Shown: positions 34,396-42,511, numbered from the stretch's first letter. The stretch: 64,000 bases of DNA from an uncultured Hyphomonas sp. (GCF_963675305.1 NZ_OY776147.1:806001-870000); one strand, 5' to 3'. The notes: generated from the letters alone by a model not told the origin. A program made the numbers and translations.

Positions 34396-34533
34396 TCAGG
34401 GCTGAACCTTGGACAACCCTTCTTCGATTTCGACACCCTGGCCGTAGAAGCCTCTGGTTTCCTCGGAAACCGCTCCGAGTTCGATCATCTCGAACATGTC
34501 TTCATTGGATGTCTGCTGGTCATCATGGGTCAT
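34396..34533 (-). CDS. Lasso-peptide precursor (A), 45 residues
   Basis: A short gene below usual gene-calling limits. It starts with an ATG preceded by AAGAAAGGAG at 7-base spacing. The product has a 27-residue leader (MTHDDQQTSNEDMFEMIE, then LGAVSEETR) and the core GFYGQGVEIEEGLSKVQP. The ending ETR with Thr at -2 and Gly as core residue 1 matches astexin-1, whose leader ends SAETR. Glu8 is at ring position 8, giving a Gly1-Glu8 macrolactam like caulosegnin I. Hand-summed monoisotopic mass is about 1917.95 Da for the cyclised core. Position is right: A, then B and C on the same strand. Glu10 and Glu11 are unlikely partners, as they would need 10- or 11-residue rings. Confidence 0.88.
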   Translation of the reverse strand: MTHDDQQTSNEDMFEMIELGAVSEETRGFYGQGVEIEEGLSKVQP

Positions 34534-34666
34534 GATGAATCTCCTTTCTTGGGTTATTGCCGTCAAAGCAACGGCAAGTAGAAAGTGTGATCAAATATAG
34601 GTGGAGTCAACGTTTCAGAATCTTAAAAATAGTCAATAAAATACAATAAAAACAAATAGTTGGTGT
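34534..34666 (-). promoter_or_regulatory. AT-rich promoter region of the lasso operon
   Basis: Between the terminator of the upstream nucleotidyltransferase gene and the precursor start lies an AT-rich run. On the minus strand it contains TTGACT twice (in TATTGACTATTTTTAAG and ACGTTGACTCCACC). These are candidate -35 boxes, but I cannot assign a -10 securely. I see no clear lux box. Confidence 0.4.
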
Positions 34667-34684
34667 CCACGCCCCGTGGCGTGG
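34667..34684 (-). terminator. Hairpin terminator after the TPR/NTase gene
   Basis: On the minus strand CCACGCC, loop ACGG, GGCGTGG forms a 7-bp GC stem about 25 bases past the stop of the gene at 34710. It is followed by a T-rich run (ATTTGTTTTTATTG). It separates that gene from the precursor operon, so the lasso genes likely have their own promoter. Confidence 0.6.
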
Positions 34685-34709
34685 CTCGGCAAGGCTGGAA
34701 GAGCGCACC

Positions 34710-36137
34710 TTAGTCAGGTATCGCAATCATGATGTCAGACCCGTAGGTTCTGCGAAGAGCTGATAGCCGATTGGAGAGGACATGATCAGGTCGGGGTGGA
34801 TTCCGGACGCAGAGGCTGTGGGGGGCCTGCTCCATCATGCTGATCGCCTGGCTGCGTCTACCTTGACGCAGAAGTCTGAGTGACCGCATAGCGGCGTAGA
34901 ATGTGCGCGTGTGCGGATTAGTCATATAGAGGGCAGGAGATGACAGCACGGAGGAAAAATCCTTGTCCGGCATGCGCCAGCCCTGTCCGTAGGTTTCGGA
35001 AAGCAGCTTATCCGGATTATCAGGGATGTTCCAACTGGCTCCCTGCCAGATTTTTCTGGAAATCCCGAAACCCGAAAATCGCCACTGAATCTCACCGGGG
35101 TAGTCGCTCAGCCCACAGAGCCTGTAAGGCCCCTCCGCCTCATAGAGGAAGAGGTCGACCGCGACCGATTCAAATGTCAGACCGATATATCGATCACCCG
35201 CCCGGGCGGATCGACCCAGCTGGATTGATGGATGGTCTCGCAGGAATACTGTGATGTCGGGGCGGGCATTACGGTCGCAGAGAATTCCGATATCTGCATC
35301 CCGGTCATGAGGCAATGGCGCGCCGTTCCGGACAAAACCAAGCAGTGTGCCGCCGGTCAGAAAGCTCGTCAGTCCCGCATCGTCCAGCAAGGTCATGATG
35401 TCCTGCACCGCCCGCGCGGCTTTCGCGGGTTGGAAGAAATATCGGTACGCAGATGGTTTAGCGTGCCGGACAGGAGACTCGGCAAGGGCTTCTCTGGCAA
35501 AGAATGCGGCGTCCTCATAAGCTCCGTCGGCGTAAAGAGCGCGTGCGAGACTTTCGCTGGCGCTCCCTCTGGAACTGAATTTTTCAAACCGACCGACTGT
35601 AAAGCGAACCGCATCTGCTGAGCGGCCTGCGCAGATCAGCGCCTTCGTGCAGTGTCTCAACAGGCCGGAATTGACCTGGGGGTGATTGCATTTTGCCATC
35701 AGAGCGCTGGCGGCATGTTGAAGACAGTCCAGCCGTTCATCTTCTCGAGACGTGATATCGGCGATGGAATTCCAGCTTCTCCAAGCCATTGGATCGTGGT
35801 GAGTGCTTGTAAAAAAAGCCTCAATGGCCCTCGGACGTTCACCGAGTGCAGCCAGGCACAGACCCCGTATATGATGAGCATGCGAATTGTGAGGTTGGTG
35901 GGACAGGATGAAATCGCATTCCGGCAAGGCCGCAGACGGGTGGCCGGATCGGAAGAGGGCTACGGCAAGCAGGCATTTCGCCTGCAGGTCATCTGACCGT
36001 GTGTCGGTGACCTTTCGAAGGATTGAGGCTGCGGCTTCGGGGTGTCCTTCCGTTATCATGCGCCGGGCCGACTCAATCTTCATTCTGCGGGAGCTCGCCG
36101 TATTCGATGGCGAGTACCGGTCATTTGTGCCGTCCAT
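34710..36137 (-). CDS. TPR protein fused to a LicD/fukutin-type nucleotidyltransferase domain
   Basis: Protein of 475 residues. The first half is a string of TPR-like helices (AASILRKVTDTRSDDLQAKC, HAHHIRGLCLAALGERPRAI). The second half holds a LicD/fukutin-type nucleotidyltransferase core: LTGGTLLGFVRNGAPLPHDR followed by DADIGILCD, with the GG motif and a DxDxD-like metal site. The start at 36137 is chosen for its AGGAG ribosome site; a frame from 36170 is longer by 11. It lies just upstream of the lasso precursor on the same strand, but a hairpin terminator separates them. It could tailor the peptide with a phosphate-linked group, act on a glycan, or be an unrelated neighbour. I recognise the domains, not the exact function. 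Confidence 0.8.
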   Translation of the reverse strand: MDGTNDRYSPSNTASSRRMKIESARRMITEGHPEAAASILRKVTDTRSDDLQAKCLLAVALFRSGHPSAALPECDFILSHQPHNSHAHHIRGLCLAALGERPRAIEAFFTSTHHDPMAWRSWNSIADITSREDERLDCLQHAASALMAKCNHPQVNSGLLRHCTKALICAGRSADAVRFTVGRFEKFSSRGSASESLARALYADGAYEDAAFFAREALAESPVRHAKPSAYRYFFQPAKAARAVQDIMTLLDDAGLTSFLTGGTLLGFVRNGAPLPHDRDADIGILCDRNARPDITVFLRDHPSIQLGRSARAGDRYIGLTFESVAVDLFLYEAEGPYRLCGLSDYPGEIQWRFSGFGISRKIWQGASWNIPDNPDKLLSETYGQGWRMPDKDFSSVLSSPALYMTNPHTRTFYAAMRSLRLLRQGRRSQAISMMEQAPHSLCVRNPPRPDHVLSNRLSALRRTYGSDIMIAIPD

Positions 36138-36495
36138 CAGATTCTCCTGAAAAGTCACAGGACATGTCAAAACCGGAAAAAGCGCAGGCGGTCGCTGCGC
36201 TGCCGGAGAATTGAAGTATAAGGAAAAATAACGTAAAAGGCGAATCCAAAAACAACTAAAGGGAGAAATTTGAGTCCGGAATCACAAGTATGGACTCTAT
36301 AACGACTGGTAGAGCGGGGGCTGCCTGGCCTTGCCGTCAGCCAGGTTTAATCGAAAGGTCGGGCAAGCATTGGTTTCTCCTTTGTGGCGCAAGTATAACA
36401 ACTAAAAGGAGATATTGGTGTGCTACCCAGATTAGGCATTGTACGATCCTGTCATTGAGATAGATTTCCGGGTCTGACGAGAAAAGGCATCCTGA
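36138..36495. promoter_or_regulatory. Divergent region between the NTase gene and luxR
   Basis: About 358 AT-rich bases that must hold two divergent promoters. Visible structures are GAGTCC at 36272-36277 with GGACTC at 36292-36297; a possible stem CCTGGC/GCCAGG (36324-36345) followed by TTTAA; and TCTCCTTT at 36376-36383 with AAAGGAGA at 36405-36412. Any of these could be a LuxR-type site, but none is a classical lux box. No convincing small gene was seen. Confidence 0.45.
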
Positions 36496-37224
36496 ATGCG
36501 CGACTATGATGGCTCCGCGGTGCTTGACGCAATCCGGTCTGTACAATCCATGAAGACGGTCGAGGACACGATTGCTGTATTGTCCGGATTTATTGAGCAG
36601 TATGGGTTTGAGCGCATATTTCTTGGGCAATTGGTGAACCCGGCTAACGTTCCGCTCAAGGAAATCCTGTATGTTTCTGACTGGCCGGATGAACTGAAGG
36701 AACATCGCCGGAGCCAGATGGCGATTCTGCATGATCCAATCGCGATCTGTGCTTTGCGCTCGAAGCGCCCATTTTCATGGGCCGAAGCCCGTGAACATGC
36801 CTCCCGAGCGGGCCGAATGGTTGTGGATATGGTCCATGATTATGGCATCACCGACGGAATGATGTTTCCAATGCACGCTCTGCACAGCGTGTCGGGCGGT
36901 GTCTCCCTGGGTGGTTCCAGTAAGCTGGATCTGTCGCCCACTCAGGTCAAGGAGCTCGAGATTGTCTGCCAGACAGTCTATTATCATCTGGAAGACCTAC
37001 TTGGGCCGTTTCCCTATCAGAAGGTCGCCGAGCTCACCCGCCGTGAAACTGAATGCGTCCAGTTTGCCGCGGCCGGCAAGTCCAATTGGGAAATTGCACA
37101 GATTCTGGGCATTCAGGAAGACACGGTGAAGAAGACGCTGCGCCGGGCAGGGGACAAGCTTGAGACCGTGAACCGGGCGCACCTTGTCGCTTCGGCGATC
37201 GCCAAGAACCAGATTTTTCCCTGA
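36496..37224 (+). CDS. LuxR-family quorum-sensing regulator
   Basis: Transcription factor of 242 residues with an N-terminal autoinducer-binding domain and a C-terminal LuxR helix-turn-helix (LTRRETECVQFAAAGKSNWE followed by IAQILGIQEDTVKKTLRRAG). In the ligand domain the DP pair and the Trp in PFSWAEA are kept. Counting back from that Asp without gaps, the usual Trp and Tyr of the pocket (TraR W57, Y61) are Leu and Arg. So the ligand may be unusual. It is followed by the AHL synthase gene, with 76 bases between them. The ATG at 36496 has AAAAGG upstream. Confidence 0.9.
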   Translation: MRDYDGSAVLDAIRSVQSMKTVEDTIAVLSGFIEQYGFERIFLGQLVNPANVPLKEILYVSDWPDELKEHRRSQMAILHDPIAICALRSKRPFSWAEAREHASRAGRMVVDMVHDYGITDGMMFPMHALHSVSGGVSLGGSSKLDLSPTQVKELEIVCQTVYYHLEDLLGPFPYQKVAELTRRETECVQFAAAGKSNWEIAQILGIQEDTVKKTLRRAGDKLETVNRAHLVASAIAKNQIFP

Positions 37225-37228
37225 TCAA

Positions 37229-37244
37229 GTCCCCGAAAGGGGAC
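37229..37244 (+). terminator. GTCCCC-GAAA-GGGGAC hairpin after luxR
   Basis: A 6-bp GC stem with a stable GNRA-type tetraloop starting 4 bases after the luxR stop. It lacks a U-tract, so it may stabilise or partly terminate the luxR mRNA rather than stop transcription fully. Confidence 0.5.
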
Positions 37245-37275
37245 ATTCCTTCCCGTTCGATCCGGAACAGACTGT

Positions 37276-37291
37276 CTCCTGAACTCAGGAG
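37276..37291 (+). promoter_or_regulatory. Palindrome enclosing the luxI ribosome binding site
   Basis: CTCCTGA, ac, TCAGGAG: 7-bp arms with a two-base centre. The right arm contains AGGAG, the ribosome site placed 9 bases before the luxI ATG. It could be a DNA site for the LuxR protein or an mRNA hairpin limiting luxI translation, though a two-base loop is too tight to close fully. Confidence 0.45.
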
Positions 37292-37300
37292 TGCTTTGAC

Positions 37301-37951
37301 ATGTTCAGGATTGTCACACCCGAAAAGCGTGATGCAAATCGCGAACTCCTCGATGAGATGTTTCGCATGCGCTACCGGATCGTCGTTGATGAGTGGGGGT
37401 GGGATATCCCCGGGATATCGCCGGGATACGACAAGGACCAGTTTGATACGGACAGTACAGTCTATGTGATTGTGCAGGATGAGCATGGACAGGTGGTCGC
37501 GACATCGAGGGTCAACCCGACAACCAAGCCACATATGCTGAGCGACTTGTTTGCAGATTATTGCGACTTGCAGCCATATCCTGTCGGACCGGATGTCTGG
37601 GAGTGTTCGCGCTTTGTCACAGACAGATCGCTGATGCCCGATCCAGTCGAAGATTTCCGCTTCCGGTGCAGGCTCGGAATTGGCCTTACGGTCTTCTGCA
37701 TCGACAAGAAAATTTCGCGTCTGAGCTGGCTCACACATCAGAAATTCTACAATCTTGTCCAACGCGTCTGGACCACAGAACCGCTGGGTCTTCCAAGACG
37801 GGAAGGGGATGACTGGGCCTGGATCCCGGCTGTTTCTAAGATCGATAAGCAGACACTTGACCGACAATTGGACAGGTTTCGAAATGCCGAAGATATTGTC
37901 GCGCAATATATGTCCCCCAGACAGCGCGTTGCCGTCGGGAGGGCCGGATGA
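37301..37951 (+). CDS. Acyl-homoserine-lactone synthase (LuxI family)
   Basis: Makes an AHL signal from SAM and an acylated carrier or CoA. The 216 residues keep the family's key positions: the Arg and Trp of FRMRYRIVVDEWGWD, the aspartates of KDQFDTDSTVYVIV, the Arg of VATSRVNPT, and Glu/Arg of VWECSRFVTD. Acyl chain type cannot be told. The ATG is preceded by AGGAG inside a palindrome. The stop overlaps the next gene as ATGA, so luxI and the dioxygenase are translated together. Confidence 0.93.
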   Translation: MFRIVTPEKRDANRELLDEMFRMRYRIVVDEWGWDIPGISPGYDKDQFDTDSTVYVIVQDEHGQVVATSRVNPTTKPHMLSDLFADYCDLQPYPVGPDVWECSRFVTDRSLMPDPVEDFRFRCRLGIGLTVFCIDKKISRLSWLTHQKFYNLVQRVWTTEPLGLPRREGDDWAWIPAVSKIDKQTLDRQLDRFRNAEDIVAQYMSPRQRVAVGRAG

Positions 37952-38985
37952 ACAACCCTATAGAGACTGTTTCACCCGAGCAGCGGGCAGCTTTTGAACG
38001 GGATGGTGTGATCTGCTTACGAAATATCCTCACTCGAAAAGAAGTCCGCCATCTTCAGAATGCTGTCGCAAGACAGATTTCCGGTCTTAGGCGTTCGGCG
38101 ACCGGGTATGACTTCGAAGCGCTGGCAAGCCAGGTCTGGGACCCGGAACGGCAAGTCGATACAGGCGCAGCAGAGCGTTTCGATATGGCTATAATGAAAG
38201 AAATGGTTCGGGAAGACCTTTCAGCCAGACCCCTGAAGGAAGAAGATCCGTCTGAAGAGCAGGGTATGTTTTTCTATGATGTGGCAGCCTGGAAATTTGA
38301 TCGTGGCGTGCGCGAAGTTGCTTTTGACTCGCGCCTGCCCGAACTGGTCAGCGACCTGCTGGGGGCCCGGTATCTGAACTTCTGGGAGGACACGACCTTT
38401 GTCAAAGCGCCTCACACCCGCCAGAAAACAGCTTTTCATCAGGATCTCGCCTATTTCCAGATAGAAGGAGAGCAATGTGTCATTGTGTGGATTGCGCTTG
38501 ATCCGGTGACCCTCGATAGCGGGACGATGCAATATGTTCGCGGCTCGCATAAATGGGGCGAGACCTATGCACCAAATGTCTTCATATCGCAGACACCGTT
38601 CCGGTCCTCTCCGGAAAAGCGGTGTCCGGACATTGAGGCAGAACCGGAAAAATATGACATCGTATCTTTTGATGTTGAACCAGGTGATGTGATTATTCAT
38701 CACGTAAAAACAGTTCATGGTGCGGGCGGAAACCGGTCCGACAATTGGCGCAGGGCAGTATCATTCCGCTATTGTGGAGATCAGGTGCGCTATCTTGATC
38801 GTCAGGGAGCCATTCAGCAGGTGGGCGTTGCCCGCGACCTCAATGATGGCGACAGGCTTTTCTCCGACGATTATCCTGTTGTCTGGCCAAAGCCCTGGCC
38901 GTCGCTTTCCCTGTCGGATGCCTATGATTTGCTCGGCCCAGCAGTTCCCACTTTAGACAATCAGAAACAATCTGATGCGGCCTGA
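37948..38985 (+). CDS. Phytanoyl-CoA dioxygenase family (PhyH) protein
   Basis: Fe(II)/2-oxoglutarate oxygenase of 345 residues. Metal ligands are visible as HxD in KTAFHQDLAYFQIEG and the distal His in VIIHHVKTVHGAGGNRS; the Arg in WRRAVSFRYCGD should hold 2-oxoglutarate. It overlaps luxI by 4 bases (ATGA). PhyH genes next to luxI recur in several alphaproteobacteria, as I recall; the substrate might be the AHL acyl chain or a product under quorum control. Those ideas are inference from the overlap. It is the last gene before chromosomal-type genes resume. Confidence 0.88.
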   Translation: MNNPIETVSPEQRAAFERDGVICLRNILTRKEVRHLQNAVARQISGLRRSATGYDFEALASQVWDPERQVDTGAAERFDMAIMKEMVREDLSARPLKEEDPSEEQGMFFYDVAAWKFDRGVREVAFDSRLPELVSDLLGARYLNFWEDTTFVKAPHTRQKTAFHQDLAYFQIEGEQCVIVWIALDPVTLDSGTMQYVRGSHKWGETYAPNVFISQTPFRSSPEKRCPDIEAEPEKYDIVSFDVEPGDVIIHHVKTVHGAGGNRSDNWRRAVSFRYCGDQVRYLDRQGAIQQVGVARDLNDGDRLFSDDYPVVWPKPWPSLSLSDAYDLLGPAVPTLDNQKQSDAA

Positions 38986-39065
38986 AGCTTCCTGATAGAT
39001 CGGAATTCTAAACGAGGGATGCTGAGGCGCGTAAAGCGCTTGGAGGGGCTGATATTCATTGGGTG

Positions 39066-40679
39066 TCAGCCATTCGCATCATGTTCGCGCCGTTCGCTCT
39101 CAAGGGGCAGTTCCAGAAAGCGCGTGACACTGATTGCGGCCAGGAAGGCCTTATCATGGCTGACAAGCAAGACGGCGCCATCCCATTCGTTTAGTCCGTT
39201 CTCCAGCGCTTCGATGGCGCGCAGGTCAAGGTGATTGGTCGGTTCGTCGAGGATCAGCAGGTCTGGCGGTTCGGGCCGGGCGAAGACGCAGGCGAGGCCC
39301 GCGCGCAATTTCTCCCCGCCGCTGAGCGTGCCGGTCACCTGCAGCGCGTCGTCATTACGGAAGCCGAACCGCGCGAGGGCGGCATGCGCGGCATTGGCGC
39401 TGAGGCCGGGGTTCAGCCGGTGCATGTTCTCAAGGATCGTTTCGCCGGGCGCGAGCAGGCTGACATGCTGGTCCAGCAGGGCGAAATTTTCGGTCAGGCG
39501 GTTGGCCGTGCCGGAAGTGGGCTGAAGGTCGCCCGTGACGAGGCGGAGCAGGGTGGATTTGCCGGAACCATTTGGCCCGGCAATGGCGACCCGTTCCGGG
39601 CCTGTCAGCTGAAAATCCAGCGGGCCGAACAGGTGCCGGTCGCCGAACGCCATGCTGACCGACTTGAAATCCAGCAGGCGCCGTCCGGAGGGCAGGCCGC
39701 AAGATGGCAGGTCCATTGTGAGGGGGGCGAGGATTTCGATCCGCTCGCGCGCGGCGGCGAGATCGCCTTCGCTCTCCGCCATCTGACGGGCGGCGAGGGC
39801 GCTGCCTTTGCCGCGTGTGGCTTCGGCGCGCTCCTGCCGCTTGTCGAGCAGCATTTTCGGCGCATCACCTTTCGCGCGGACGGCGCGGCCGGCCTTGTCC
39901 CGCCGGTCCTGTTTTTCCTTTGCCTGCTGGGCACTCTTCCGTGTGCGTTTCAGCGCATCGCTCGCGCGGGCAAGGTCGGCCTCGGCGGCTTCGCGGGCCG
40001 CATCGCGGGCGGCGGCAAACTCGCTCCATCCGCCGGAGAACAGGGTGATGCCGACAGGGGAGAGTTCCACGATCCGGTCGACCTGTTCCAGCAGGTCCCG
40101 GTCATGACTGGCGATGAGCAGGCCGCCGGGCCAGGTGCGCAACAGGTTGGCAATCGCCTCCCGGCCCTCCGTATCGAGATTATTGGTCGGCTCGTCCAGC
40201 AGGAGCAGGTCCGGCGCTTCCAGGATCTGCCGGGCGAGGGCGACGCGCATCCGTTCGCCGCCGCTGAGCGTGGCAACCGGCGTGTTCAGCGGGAATGCGT
40301 GGAGGCCGGTATCGGCGAGCGCCTGTTCCACGCGGGAAGGCAGCGTCCAGTCCGCGTCGGCGGCATCCTCCATGTTGCCTTCGCCTGCTTCCAGCCGGGC
40401 AAGGCAGGCGAGGGCTGCTGTGATGCCGAGGGCACCCGCAAGGTCCTGCGTTTCGTCCAGCGATTGCTGGAGCATGCCGACCGTTCCGTTCCGGTGGAGA
40501 CTGCCGCTTGCGGGCACGACATCGCCCATGATGGCGTGCAGCAGCGTGGACTTGCCGGAGCCATTGCGGCCGACAAGGCCGACACGCTCGCGGCCGACCG
40601 AGAGCGTCAGGTCACGGAAAAGCGGGGTGCCGTCAGGCGTGGAAAGGGAGAGGGAGTCGAGCGTCAGAAAGCTGGTCAT
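39066..40679 (-). CDS. ABC-F family ATPase
   Basis: Soluble protein of 537 residues with two ABC ATPase domains and no membrane segment, acting on ribosomes in characterised relatives. Domain 1 has VGLVGRNGSGKSTLLHAIMG, LSGGERMRVALAR and LLLLDEPTNNLD. Domain 2 has VAIAGPNGSGKSTLLRLVTG, LSGGEKLRAGLA and LLILDEPTNHLD. A charged linker (AREAAEADLARASDALKRTR) lies between. The GC content is clearly higher than in the lasso region, so it is taken as the first core gene to the right. Confidence 0.93.
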   Translation of the reverse strand: MTSFLTLDSLSLSTPDGTPLFRDLTLSVGRERVGLVGRNGSGKSTLLHAIMGDVVPASGSLHRNGTVGMLQQSLDETQDLAGALGITAALACLARLEAGEGNMEDAADADWTLPSRVEQALADTGLHAFPLNTPVATLSGGERMRVALARQILEAPDLLLLDEPTNNLDTEGREAIANLLRTWPGGLLIASHDRDLLEQVDRIVELSPVGITLFSGGWSEFAAARDAAREAAEADLARASDALKRTRKSAQQAKEKQDRRDKAGRAVRAKGDAPKMLLDKRQERAEATRGKGSALAARQMAESEGDLAAARERIEILAPLTMDLPSCGLPSGRRLLDFKSVSMAFGDRHLFGPLDFQLTGPERVAIAGPNGSGKSTLLRLVTGDLQPTSGTANRLTENFALLDQHVSLLAPGETILENMHRLNPGLSANAAHAALARFGFRNDDALQVTGTLSGGEKLRAGLACVFARPEPPDLLILDEPTNHLDLRAIEALENGLNEWDGAVLLVSHDKAFLAAISVTRFLELPLESERREHDANG

Positions 40680-40837
40680 GGAAGGGCCGTGAAATGAAGT
40701 TGGAACGCAGGGCGGGGCGCTGTGCGTTTTCCATTTCGGGTCTCCTTCAGCTTTCAGGCGGGGCTCGCCGAGCGGCCGACTTAGAGGGCGCGCGCCGCGA
40801 ATGCAAGGGCGCGGGGCAAATTTTCAGGCGGGAAAGT

Positions 40838-42010
40838 CTATGCGGCGGCGCAGAGGCGGCTGGGCGAAAAGCTCTCATGCAGCGGGCTCAGCGGCTTGCA
40901 GAGCATGAGGTCTGCAATGATCCGTGCCGTGATGGGCGCCAGCAGAATGCCGTTCCGGTAATGGCCTGCCGCGACAAAGAGGTTCGGCGCGGCGGTTGCA
41001 CCGATCATCGGGGCGCGATCCGGCGTGCCGGGGCGGATTCCGGCCCAGGTTTCGATCACGGGCAGGTCTTCCAGCACCGGGCAGAGGCGCGCAGCGCGGG
41101 CGTGCAGGGCGGTGATGGCTTCAGGCTGGGGCGTTTCGGTGGCAACGCCCGGCTCCACCGTCGCGCCGATGATCACGCGGTCTGCCTTGGGGGCGATATA
41201 GATCGGGCCGCAGCGCAGGGTCGTTTCCGGCGAGCCATAGCCATGGGCAACCGACAGCATCTGGCCGCCATAGCAATCGATCTGGTCGAGAGCCGGGTCC
41301 CAGTTCACAAGGCTGAGCGGCTGGCCATTCTCTTCCACCTTGATGGCGGCAGTGTTCCAGCCACCGGCGGCGAGGATCAGGTCGTGGCCTTCCAGGGTGA
41401 GGCGTCCGCCTTCACTGCGCAGGGGCGCGGCTTCGCTGCGAAGGGTGGCTAGCGGGCTGCGCTGCAAGGCCATGATCAGGGCCCGGACGACGGCGCGGTT
41501 GTCCACCTGACCATCGGTCGGCATTTGCAGGGCGGCGATCAGATCCGGTGCGATCGAGGGTTCCAGCAGGTGGGCGGTAGCAGGCGGCAATTCCTCATGC
41601 GCAATGCCGCGGGCATCGAGGGCGCGGGCCAGCTTGTGAATGGCGGCGGTCTCTGCCTTGTCGAAGGCGAGTGCCAGAGATGGTCGGCCACTATAGCCGG
41701 AATCGGTGTCGGCGGCGTGGGCGAGGTCTATCGAGAAGTCCGGCCAGAGTTCGGCGCCTTCCATACAGAGTTCGAACAGGTGGGGGTGCACGCCTTCTTC
41801 GGCGGCGGCCTCATAGGCCGGGGCGAGCATGCCGGCGGCGGCCCAGCTGGCGCCGCGTCCCATCGGGGCTGGATCGTAGAGGGTCACCGGCACGCCGCGT
41901 TTGACGGCCAGTTCGAAAGCGGTCGCGAGGCCGATAATGCCCGCGCCGAGAATGGCGACTTTCGGTGTGAAACTCGAAATTGGCGGCGGAGGGGGAGGCG
42001 GCGATTGCAT
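40838..42010 (-). CDS. thiO: Glycine oxidase ThiO-like FAD oxidoreductase
   Basis: Flavoprotein of the DAO family that in thiamine synthesis oxidises glycine to the imine used by ThiG. Of its 390 residues, a proline-rich start (MQSPPPPPPPISS) is followed by the FAD dinucleotide motif VAILGAGIIGLATAFELAVK, then GRGASWAAAGMLAP, typical of ThiO, and near the end IETWAGIRPGTPDRAPMIG, then FVAAGHYRNGILLAPITA. No other thiamine genes are in the window, so the symbol is by similarity. Confidence 0.85.
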   Translation of the reverse strand: MQSPPPPPPPISSFTPKVAILGAGIIGLATAFELAVKRGVPVTLYDPAPMGRGASWAAAGMLAPAYEAAAEEGVHPHLFELCMEGAELWPDFSIDLAHAADTDSGYSGRPSLALAFDKAETAAIHKLARALDARGIAHEELPPATAHLLEPSIAPDLIAALQMPTDGQVDNRAVVRALIMALQRSPLATLRSEAAPLRSEGGRLTLEGHDLILAAGGWNTAAIKVEENGQPLSLVNWDPALDQIDCYGGQMLSVAHGYGSPETTLRCGPIYIAPKADRVIIGATVEPGVATETPQPEAITALHARAARLCPVLEDLPVIETWAGIRPGTPDRAPMIGATAAPNLFVAAGHYRNGILLAPITARIIADLMLCKPLSPLHESFSPSRLCAAA

Positions 42011-42115
42011 GGGCCCTCATGTAGGGCTTTTGCGCGCGAAGGTGAACTATCCGCTTTGACGCGGCGGCAGATGGTCTCGTTGTCAGGTCTCTACCGGTGC
42101 CGGAACGGCCTCAGA

Positions 42116-42373
42116 TCAGGCTGCGTGATCCTGGGCTTTCTGTTTTTCCCAGAAATTCACGAAGGCATCGGCCCATTTCCGGTCCTGGAAGATAACGGCC
42201 TTGGAAACTTCGCCATCCGGTGAGAAGGCCGTCCGCACCATCACGTCCGGCGCATCGCTCGTCTGGCGGCTCCGTCCCAGGAACTGCTGTACGAATGCGT
42301 CCACCACAGTTGCAAGAAGGGCGACTTCTTCCGCCGACTTCAAGCCTAGATCCACCACAATGTCGGTCGTCAT
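42116..42373 (-). CDS. Small conserved-looking hypothetical protein
   Basis: A frame of 85 residues from MTTDIVVDLGLKSAEEVALL to the end at KQKAQDHAA. It is charged with no membrane helix and no motif I recognise. The start at 42373 is one of two close Mets (42382 is the other). It stands alone between thiO and the ferric transporter, on the opposite strand from the latter. Coding is likely because codon use resembles the neighbours. Confidence 0.6.
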   Translation of the reverse strand: MTTDIVVDLGLKSAEEVALLATVVDAFVQQFLGRSRQTSDAPDVMVRTAFSPDGEVSKAVIFQDRKWADAFVNFWEKQKAQDHAA

Positions 42374-42511
42374 AACCACCAACCCCCATGTTCCCCGGGT
42401 TTCGAATTAGTAAATCGAAAACCATTGGGATTTTGAAGTTCATTCCCCCAATCGGGGAGAATTTCAATTCGCATGTGCAAAAAACGGGCAAAAGGTCGCG
42501 ACAACGCTTTG

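Noticed and set aside
36241..36495. Possible second small lasso precursor upstream of luxR
   Set aside because: Short frames after AAGGAG or GGGAG stop within about ten codons and lack a Thr/Gly junction.
39231..40697. Plus-strand frame of 488 codons opposite the ABC-F gene
   Set aside because: Composition is a mirror of the ABC-F codons; no motif or ribosome site.
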